A stretch of 11,915 bases of DNA from Phoronis ovalis (Eukaryota > Phoronida > Phoronidae), in NCBI GenBank assembly GCA_028565635.1, contig JAOXYB010024390.1, forward strand, positions 1 through 11,915. The letters are read 5' to 3'. Position numbers and translations under genes: made by a program. Positions 1 to 8,800 of this stretch are shown piece after piece. The notes under the pieces are model-generated. The model did not search any database and was not told the DNA's origin. It saw nothing but the letters and a program-made list of their open reading frames with translations. The first letter of the stretch is position 1, and each line of letters starts with the position of its first letter.

Positions 1-765
1 AGCAGCAGACCTTTCTATCCCACTAATCACATGGCTTCAACAAATCACCAGCTACACAAATAAATACAAACAGTCTGGGAAACATGTTCGTCTCAGTATT
101 ACTTGTTCCAAAGATTTTTAGCTTGGCTGTGGCCTAAATTTCCTCAGAGACTTCTCAAAAACCATAAACCTGTCCACTCGGAACTTTGCTTGGATGTTTC
201 TCATATGGAAAATTCCTAGATTTGTTTAAATTGTCTGGTTTTCTTGTGTATTTTTACATTGTATTGTGTAACACTAATTTTTGGTCTTCAGAGATTGTAT
301 AAATAGGTTATAACCTTGTGACACTGAGTTGTCCCAGCATCAAAGATATAATAAAAGAGATGTCAACATTAATGTGAATGAATGGGTCCTTAGCTGTTAC
401 TTGCAGTCCCTTTTAAAAGTCCCAGTAAGCAGGTTTTTTTTGGTTACATTTCATTCAAAACATATTGGGAGGATTATGAGGTGCCTATGGTGGAGACTGG
501 TTGCATATTAAACAGGATTTATTCCAAAATTAAAGTTTTTTACAAGCGCATTATACACAGGTGAATATTTTGATATCAAAAAGAAGTAATATAATGATAT
601 TAATGTGATCATTTTTTGGGTCTAATGGTTGGTTTATGCTATAAACTGGATCACATCATTGTTATATTAATGTGATCATTTTTTGGGCCTAATGGTTGGT
701 TTATGCCATAACTAGATCGCATCATTGTTATATTTGCACTTTGTACTGTTTTACTTTCTCTATAG
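1..765 (+). other. WDR12 intron (5' part outside window)
   Basis: No coding exon, RNA gene or mobile-element open frame was recognised. All three forward frames are broken by stops and none gives WD40 sequence. The stretch contains the 67-bp tandem duplication at 597-734 and ends in a standard U2-type acceptor. Confidence 0.6.
597..734. repeat. Tandem duplication, 67-bp unit, two copies
   Basis: Copy 1 is 597-663 and copy 2 is 664-729, followed by the first five bases (atatt) of a third copy. Both begin atattaatgtgatcatttt and contain ctaatggttggtttatg. They differ at about four substitutions and one single-base deletion, so they are roughly 92% identical. This suggests a fairly recent slippage or unequal-crossover event inside the WDR12 intron. 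It ends about 30 bp before the acceptor of the 766 exon, so the second copy probably overlaps the branch-point region. Confidence 0.9.
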
Positions 766-898
766 ATGGTGCTGTGGTCAAATGCACATTCACATCGCAC
801 ACTGGTTGGGTGTCTTGTGTAACATGGTCGCCTGTGAATGAATACCACTTCATTAGTGGTTCTTACGACATGGTAGTCAAGATGTGGGATACAAGAAG
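766..898 (+). CDS. WDR12: WDR12 penultimate exon
   Basis: Bounded by a pyrimidine-rich acceptor (ttactttctctatag, ending at 765) and a GT donor (gtaaaag, from 899). Carries one whole WD40 repeat whose strand-d signature reads MWDTR. It enters in phase 1 and leaves in phase 2. Confidence 0.9.
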
Positions 899-1414
899 GT
901 AAAAGATAAATAAATAAATGTTGTGTTGGAAGTATTTGTCATGGGATGCATTTCCATGATGATATTAAACCTATCTGTCCATGCATCTGCCTGTCTATCA
1001 TTTTTCAACACTAGCAGATATTTATTGTTTTTCCATCACTTGGATCATTACATCTAAATTTATGTTGGATTAGAATGATTGTACAGCAAAAAAACTTGTA
1101 TGCCATAACTTTAGGCCATTAATTGAAACATTGGTTAGCTCAATAATCCCAGCTATGAATTTTGCCAACCTCAACTGAATATAAAACCCTTCTGTTTGAT
1201 GATCAGAAGGTTCTTTTAAAAGAATATTAGGCATAATTTCTTAAAGAATACTTATGGTAAGTTTTTACTTTATTTCAGTCCTAAAGCCCCATTGTACAAC
1301 ATGACTGGACATGAAGACAAAATTCTTGGTGTAGATTGGTCAATACCGGAATACATGCTTAGTGGTGGTGCAGACAATCACTTGAAAATTTTCAAGTATT
1401 CCGATAAGAGTTGA
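766..1414 (+). CDS. WDR12: WDR12, C-terminal part (last two exons, 5' end outside window)
   Basis: Ribosome biogenesis protein WDR12 (yeast Ytm1), the WD40 subunit of the nucleolar PeBoW complex (PES1-BOP1-WDR12) needed for 28S/5.8S rRNA maturation and 60S assembly. Coding segments are 766-898 and 1279-1414, joined as AG|T (Ser). Together they give the last 89 or so residues of a protein that is 423 aa in human. The first exon holds a WD repeat with [12 protein letters not shown] and ending VKMWDTR. The second holds the final repeat, with [11 protein letters not shown] and [14 protein letters not shown], then SDKS and a TGA at 1412-1414. The order 'SHTGWV..W.P...SGS.D..VK.WDTR.SKAPLY...HEDK...DW...LSGGADN' matches the WDR12 C terminus as known from vertebrates, and I know no other WD40 protein that fits as well. 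The incoming intron is phase 1 (exon starts with the last two bases of a codon). No earlier exon was found in 1-765. Confidence 0.92.
899..1278 (+). other. WDR12 last intron
   Basis: A 380-bp GT-AG intron of phase 2. It includes an (AAAT)n-like run just after the donor (about 905-919). A hairpin-forming inverted repeat (CCTTCTG 1188-1194 with CAGAAGG 1204-1210) is followed directly by the perfect 14-bp palindrome TTCTTTTAAAAGAA (1211-1224), about 55 bp before the acceptor. No gene was seen in it. Confidence 0.75.
1279..1414 (+). CDS. WDR12: WDR12 terminal coding exon
   Basis: Acceptor tttatttcag ends at 1278. The frame opens with SPKAPLYNM and runs through the last WD repeat to TGA at 1412-1414. 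The tail after the last beta strand (KYSDKS) is several residues shorter than in human WDR12. Confidence 0.9.
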
Positions 1415-1540
1415 CCAGGAGTGTTTTAAGATTTTAAAAGCAATGTAACTGAAGCCTTAATCTTAATTAAGTATGTATAAAAGCAACTGCACACAGGAAT
1501 GAACTTTAAACTCCCATACATGTTATATGTAACATTACCT

Positions 1541-1546
1541 AATAAA
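1541..1546 (+). terminator. WDR12 poly(A) signal AATAAA
   Basis: Canonical AATAAA lies 127 bp after the WDR12 stop. It is followed by CA-rich sequence (caccacaatg) and then a GT-rich downstream element (tgtgttctg, gagtgtttttg). Cleavage is therefore expected near 1555-1562, giving a 3' UTR of roughly 145 nt. Confidence 0.8.
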
Positions 1547-1564
1547 GGCACACCACAATGTGTT

Positions 1565-1828
1565 CTGACACTTTCTGGAGTGTTTTTGCAAAAACGAATG
1601 TTTACTTCAGTTGGTCGATTCCCTTTTTAGGTTTAGCATCTTCAGTTCCACTCTGTGATTGTTGATGGTATGGTAATTTTGTATCTAAGTCATTGTTGCT
1701 TCTACAGAAAATTCATTGTCAGATTACTGTAGCTATCAAAGTATAGTTGACACTGATCAGCTTATCCCCTGAACAGGATTTGTGTTTTCCAAAATATTTC
1801 TGACATGTACTTTCAAAATATACAGCAA
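1565..1828. other. Convergent intergenic gap between WDR12 and MSL1
   Basis: About 265 bp lie between the predicted 3' ends of the plus-strand WDR12 and minus-strand MSL1 transcripts. No open frame or structured RNA was recognised. Confidence 0.5.
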
Positions 1829-1829
1829 A

Positions 1830-2808
1830 TGTTTTATAAAATATATTTATTTATCGATAGATCATTTACATATATTAGTACACCAAACTAACCTTTTAGA
1901 AACTAAAATCTAAAAACATTTCCTACAATATATCTTTTAAAAACAAATCCCAAAGCTACAAATGCTAAATCAACCTTTTTACATTATAACAACACGTTAA
2001 AGTAACGTATTTACCACAGGCCATTTTACAAACGCAATCAAATTTGAATCACGTTTTTATAAAAATACTGACATATTGTAACCATACCTCATTAAACTTG
2101 CATACTGCTTTGTCTATTCAGTGATGAGCTAGCATCCATATAATACGAAACAACTATGCACATGATTCAAAATGTTAAATACTCGGTTTGAACTTCATGC
2201 CTGATAATACCAACCAGCTTTCTCTTGTATTACTTATTACTGCCATTTGCAAGAGATGCAATCCCATGATATTGTTTTTGTTACATCATAAATAGCTAAA
2301 TTTACGGCATTGTATCACAGACCATGCTACCATAGGGTCGCACTTCATTGCAAACAGCTGTAATATAAATGTAGTTAAACAATTTAAGACACAGTGTAAT
2401 GTATATTTTAACAACCAAATTGGAAACCAGTGCAAACTATAACGTACCAAGTGATAACCTAGGTATCCTTGTATTGCACAGTTAAATACTATTACACTAA
2501 ATATGTAAATTGTCGTATAATAATAATATATTGCAGGTTTACAATGTCGTGTTTACATATGTGACCACCCTCATTTTTCATACTGAATACATGACAATAA
2601 CTATTATTAGAACAAACAACTTCTAACAATGTTTCATTAACAAAGATTTAACAGAACTTTGTGTGCAACTTGATCAACGGTACTGCATGCAGTTTCGTAC
2701 ATAGGGATAATTCCATAACAAATATATGGGACTACTTCACTTTGATGGCTATTAAGGAAGCAGATCTTTATGTGATATATGCACAGAGTTTCATGTGTCG
2801 TCTTAACT
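1830..2808 (-). other. Probable MSL1 3' UTR (about 980 nt)
   Basis: AT-rich sequence between the MSL1 stop and the first AATAAA. The open minus frame at 2637-2888 is in a different frame from the MSL1 terminal exon and looks like chance. I see no second gene here. The extent rests on the poly(A) signal call. Confidence 0.5.
1846..1851 (-). terminator. MSL1 poly(A) signal (AATAAA on minus strand)
   Basis: TTTATT on the plus strand is AATAAA on the minus strand. It is the first canonical signal found downstream of the MSL1 stop codon at 2809-2811. The downstream U-rich stretch is only moderately GU-rich. Use of a weaker, earlier signal cannot be excluded. Confidence 0.6.
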
Positions 2809-2887
2809 TTATCGCCGTTTCTTAGATCCACCACATTTTTCCTGCTTTTCTCTAATACTTTCATCATACCATGGCAATACAAATTCA
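2809..2887 (-). CDS. MSL1: MSL1 terminal coding exon 7
   Basis: Acceptor gtaatttttag ends at 2888. The exon completes Ser421 and encodes EFVLPWYDESIREKQEKC then GGSKKRR and TAA (2811-2809). The FxLPW motif followed by a basic tail fits the short C-terminal segment that binds the MSL3 MRG domain in the family. That role is inferred from position. Confidence 0.85.
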
Positions 2888-5800
2888 CTAAAAATTACAA
2901 ATTAATATGAGTCAGCATTTGTTTAAAGTTAACACTTTGGCATCAAACTTTTGAAAGATATGATTGCATGGAGAACTGTCTAGCTGTTTACCGTATCATA
3001 GTGAAAGCATGTAAACTGTTTTAGCTTAACTAGAAGATGACAGTTCCAAACGGAATGATTTTCTGTGCATCACATAAATGTCTGTTCAATGAAGTAACAA
3101 ACAAGAATGGTAACATATCCCTTAATTAATGTTTAATCTTTATTCATTTTGAAACATACCTTTCACCTGAACCCGGGATAGAATAACCAAAAGCTCCCAC
3201 AGGAATCTTGTCACACACCTCTATATATTGAGCTAAAATCAGAATTACAAATTAACTAATTTTACAGCCCAGCAACAAATTTTATATTAAGTTTGCATTA
3301 AGAACTGCAAAGCAATGAGTGAAAAGAGAAATATAGCAATAACAAGGTGATGAAACGGCACAATTAGTTGCAGAACAAGCCTCGGTGCGGGAATTTAATT
3401 TCCATATTGTGTTCTTCAGTGAAAGTAGTACAATGGAATAACTAAAGCTGTCATGTCATGTAATGTGAGAATCTATAAAAAATGTAAATTTAACCACTCC
3501 GGTACATTTAGTAATAGATAGACTTGCTCAACTAGTTCCGTCCTTCCAATTACCAAGAGATATGTACAAAAACAAACTGACAACCAATTTGCATATTTGT
3601 GTGAGTTGTATTATCAGTGTGAAGTATGCACAGGATAAGATAATAAATTCACTTACCATCTTCAAGTTTTGGTAAGAATGTTTCTGGTTCTCTATCTTCT
3701 TGTTTGATTTGTTTCTTTAGTTTGCTAGCATAACGCCCCTGTAATAACTTTTCATTCATTCTAAAATAAAATGTAATTATTCATGATTATTACAGCATGT
3801 TTTGGATTACAAACAGGGCAATGCAGCAACAACCAATAAGTTGTCTTTGCTCCTAAACAATGTAAAGAGGAACTGCAAAACAATCATAAAATAGATAACC
3901 TCAGGTGATGCATTGAGTAATTTTGTTGCTACTGATCACTTGCTATGAGAGCATGCCAAATTTTATTGTTGGAATTTTTTTTATGATTCTACATTACCTT
4001 TGCTCTCTAAGTCTCTGCATGTCCCAGCGCTTTCTTCGTTTCTCCTCTAGTTCTGGTTTTTGATGACGCTTTAAGAAAATTTCATCCTCTAAATTTTCTG
4101 TTCCTTCCAACTGGTAACTGTTTGTATAAGTTACTATCCTCGATCTTGGCACTAAAGAGTACAGTAATAAATCAGTGAATAACAATGTAATAGTGAGCAG
4201 CAGATTTCAAAAAAAAAACGTGCCACAATCCATTTGTACATAACAAACAGAATTGTTTAGTTTTTATCAAAAAATCAATAGAAAAAGCAGTTAAAACTTT
4301 AAATAGACATTTGCATTTTAAAAGTAAACTGTAACAAAGATCTACTTCCTGCAAAGTTTTGCCAGTCTTTTAAAAATAAAACTGCAACTTAACCCAGCAT
4401 AAGCCTGTTGTTATATCTAACCACCCTGATCACCAGACGACTACACAACTTACCTTCGACACATTGTTGTTTTGATTTTTTAGGGCTAAGGTCTCGTTCT
4501 CGTAAATAATATTTTTCACATTGCGAATAATAGCTCCTTTCTGTCCTTAACACATCATCCTCAGAATTCCTAGCATGCGAAGTCTTGGATTTCTCCTCTG
4601 GAGACAAATGTCTTATTCTAGAAAATTTCTGTTGGCTATTTGCACTAATCTCTTTCTGGTCTTTTAATGGAGTTTGTTGCGCTATTTGTTTACTGCGGTT
4701 ATTTCTAGTAGTGTCTTTTTGTTTGCCTTTCGCAGATCGTGTGGAATGTACCGATTCTACATCACTTGAATCGTGCCTTTCTCTATTAGTAACCGTACTT
4801 GTAGCAAACTTTTTATTTAGATTCTGTGGTTCAAATGACGACTTTCTGTAAAATGTAAAATTATTTAAATATTATAAAAAACAGATATTCAGTTACATAT
4901 TTGTACAAAAACGAGTCTTGTTTAAACATTAACTTTCATTTTGTATTCTTTTAATTTTAACTGTATATTTTAATCCATTTTTGAAGTAAATTGAGAACGG
5001 ATAAAATTCCTACAGTTTCAAACCATTGACACAGGTCTAAATTATTAAATGCTCAAAGGAAATGAAAATCATTTGCAAATTCATATAATAAATGACCATT
5101 TGCATGTCAGATTTTGTGAATGAACAATGACATCACTCTCCATGCACTGGCAAATTCATTGCGAAAATCACATAATGAGCAAAAACAATATTTTTGTCTT
5201 TGATGATCTAAGAAATGCTTTTTATAATTTATAATCTATATTACTATTTCAATACACAAACAATCACTTATTCTATTTTGAACCTGTTCATGTCTATACA
5301 AAAATTAATTCACTTTTTTTATTTATTGCAAGAATTAATTTCTTTGAATATAAATTGATTTACTCAAGCGTTTGAATCGTTAACACAAAGCTGAAATTGT
5401 TGGAAAGTCCCTAGTGTTATAACCAATTTTTGGTCAAAAATGCCGTAGTTAAAAATGCCTACATCCTGACTGGGTAACCCGGGAAATCCCCTGACATCTA
5501 GTGCCTCTTAGCAGATAAAGCTCTGTCCAACTTTATAAATAACACAACACAGAACAGGTACCTTAAATATTTCTTATTACTATGTTAAATTTGACCGTTT
5601 AATGCATTTCTAAAATCAGGTTTTAAAAACTAGAAATTGTATTCATCTGAAGAAAGTTGGGATCAAAAGGGTTCGGACGATGGTGGCGTTCTCAAGTGCA
5701 TATAAATATAGTCTATTATTGAACTATTCAGCTTTTTAAAAATAAACATAATGGTCTACAAAACATTATACTTCTCATTTAATAGCAGAATCAAGTAGAA

Positions 5801-8800
5801 ATTGTTAAAACACACAAAAAATTAGGTCACAAGACACCTGTATGCAAATGAGGAAAACGTCTTAATCTTTTCTAAACTTTAATATATTTACCTTTTGGTT
5901 CCTTTGTCTTGTTTGGGAAGTGATGTTTCTTGATTCTGAGTATGAACACTAGATGGTGACACTTCCGACACTTGTTTCCCACCAGATTCTTGATGTTGCT
6001 TGAGCAATGACATTCGTCTCTCCATACGCTCAAGGCGACATTTTAGCTGGAATGGCACAAGAAATATTAAAAAAACAATCAAGCATCTTAGGAAGCAATG
6101 GTACATTTTTTATATTTAATAATTTTCACATGTAATAAAATTAACCACGATCACCCTGAGATGATCACTTATTTAAATGCATTCCGAGACGAGGTTTCTT
6201 CTGTCTTCCGGTGTTTGCTGCTGTTGCTTTGTGAGATAGTTTTTAAACAGTTTTTAGTTAGCATAATTAATCTTTATCGCTTAGACTTTCCCTGTATCCT
6301 TTGCATATAACATGTATTGTGCAGTTATTATTCTTTTTTGTGAGACTTGACATACATAAAACATTAGCATAAAAGTTAGTTATCATACAGTACAAAAGAA
6401 TTTTATAGGGGTGGCCCAGAACAAATAACAATCCATAATCTTCTTATATATCAACTTAGTAGTATTTTTCAAATTTTCTATGTTCCATGTGTGTACAAAC
6501 AGCATTAAGAATTTCCTTTCCTGGACTCTACTATTATAATTTAGCACTAGGGTCACAAAACATCAAAACAAGATTTATAGACTGGTCTGTGAATTTTTTT
6601 TTAAAACATTGTTTTTAAATCTGAACAAATTAGGAAAACATACATTAAAAAGCTAAAAAAACACTGGATCAAATAATATTATTCAATATTTTTTGTTTAT
6701 GTTCATCCTCTGAAATAAAATTTAAAGCTGGTAAAAATAAAGCCATGGGTAAACATTACATTACATTAAAGGAGTGTATTCAATGTCCTCTAAAATCAAC
6801 AAAAGATCAAATTACCTGTTCAAGCCATCCTTAGCTGTACACAAAGAAACTGAAGCAATACATTCTTACTCAAATTTGCAATATGGTGAGAGCCATATTA
6901 TGGAAGACATAAGCCATGGAATTAACACTGATGATACATGTTTATCATCATCATGGTTAATATTTTATATTGATACAGGAGATATATCAACTAAGATAAG
7001 ATGTGTACACTGGACAACTGCATAGCAGCTAGTCTAATAGAGCAAATATGCCCCCCAACTATATGCTAGCTTATTTTAATTTGTTTTATTTATGGTAAAT
7101 GCCTTCATAGACATTTGCTAAGTGACTAGTTCTTTTTTTAGTGAGCATTCACAAGACAGAAAGTTACGTTGCTAATCGAGTTTCTTCAGGTATGAAATAA
7201 AAATTTAATATTTTCTCAAAATTTAGATTTTGGAACATTGAAGTATCATTTTTGTTATTTTTTTAGATAGTAAACTACAATATTTCGTTAACCATTAACG
7301 CTAATTTAAAAAGCTATATACTTCACATACAACATGTTTCTAGCTTTTCTGTAATACTTAAGTTTCAAGTCCCACATTTGGAGCCATACTTAGATTAGAA
7401 CCACTTATCAACATGAAAGTTGATCAAGAATTCCAACTGTGAGTAGAGTACTCTGTAAATGACTTTTAACTTTGCTCTGTTTATAACATAAGGAGATTAA
7501 TCTCCCCAAAACAAGGAAATCAAAAACAAGTCCTGTTCTGTTGTTATTATAGGTGGAAGTGTGTAACCTGCGACACTGATAAAAGGCAAAGTTACTGTTT
7601 TATCATGAGCTCCCCAATTCAATCTCATCACTCATTTGTTTTGAGATTAGACTAACAACAATATTGAAAAATATCTTGACAAGGATGCACATCCAATATC
7701 ATACTTTTATAACGAGCCAATGGCAGTTACATTTATTACTAAATAAATTCATAGAGTTCTAAGAGACAAAGAAATTCCAGGTGGCATAAACAACAGTAGA
7801 TAACTTATTGATCCATTTAAACATGGCTATCATTTAACCAGTCCTTATACTAAAATCCAGTTACTTACAGGCACAGCTGATGTATACCATAGGTTGTTCC
7901 TCAATCTGTGACTAAATCTGATTGCTGATGGAATTAAAACTTCAGCCATATTTGATAGATTTTGCGAAATTTTAAACAAAGACTCAAATAATCCAGTTTG
8001 ATGGAGCTTGTCTGCTTGAACAATCATTGTGCTTACAGTAGTAGTTTATAGGTCATTCATTGTATGAGCTGTCAGGTCAAAATAAATTGATATTGGCAGA
8101 TAATAACCCCTGTAAATAACATGCCTAGTATTTTCTTCAGGACATTAAGAACTAATTATTCTGGCTCATCTGAGAAGATATGATTTACTGTCCAATCAAC
8201 TGTAAAATGCATATATGCTATTTTAATTTTTTTGTTCAAAATACGACTTTCAATTATTTTTTGATAAAGGTTTCAAATATATGTCTGATATTTATTAAAA
8301 AAGCATAATAACAATACATTTGATATAAGGAACTAATGAAATGGAACAGAAAATATTTCGTCCACATTGACACTTTGAGATATTAATTTTATCTATCAAC
8401 ACAGTTTTACCTGCGATGCCTATTAATGATTTACTGACAACTGGCATGTGATCCTTCAGTAAACATATCCCAAGATCCCTTGGTGTCATTATAATGCATG
8501 AATAGCATCTCAACTGACTGAAGGGGGTTATGCTACTAAAACAACAATGCCATAGTAGAAATGATTTAAATCTACATTGCTTTTAACTATAAACCACAAA
8601 AAATTGAAATCAAATATTATATTCAAATACTTTAAGCATTTCTAATACCAGCAAGTACTACAACATCCCATTATACATATTAAGCAGTCTGGTTAACTTT
8701 GATTATCATAATTTATTTCATAATGACCCAAATAGGGGGTTCTTACAATTATTAATAATAAGATAACATGCCCTGCAGCAAGTAATAGTATTATTTAAAA

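Noticed and set aside
61-232. Stretch in the first WDR12 intron with partly open frames (for example HKPVHSELCLDVSHMENS), considered as an old transposon fragment or exon
   Set aside because: No WD40 pattern and no recognisable transposase or reverse-transcriptase motif. The openness shifts between frames.
696-902. Open plus frame beginning with a Met at 696 that includes the WDR12 exon
   Set aside because: The part before 766 is intron. A good acceptor (ctctatag) sits exactly where WD40 homology begins, so the upstream codons are chance read-through.
2637-2888. 83-codon open minus frame over the MSL1 terminal exon
   Set aside because: It is out of frame with the splice-consistent MSL1 reading (EFVLPWYDE), which ends in TAA at 2809. 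The peptide has no recognisable content.
4585-4851. 88-codon open plus frame
   Set aside because: It is antisense to MSL1 exon 3. The hydrophobic Phe/Leu/Cys-rich translation is the expected mirror of a Lys/Arg/Ser-rich coding strand.
6774-7025. Open plus frame of about 80 codons from an ATG at 6783, within MSL1 intron 1
   Set aside because: No domain, no splice or promoter context and no coding bias. Such lengths arise by chance in 3.4 kb of six-frame sequence.
7845-8027. 60-codon minus frame, considered as an extra MSL1 exon or a transposon remnant
   Set aside because: The flanking exons already join in phase 0 with a continuous coiled coil, and the peptide matches nothing I recognise.
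8295-8513. 72-codon minus frame in MSL1 intron 1
   Set aside because: Composition is ordinary for AT-rich intron and no family was recognised.
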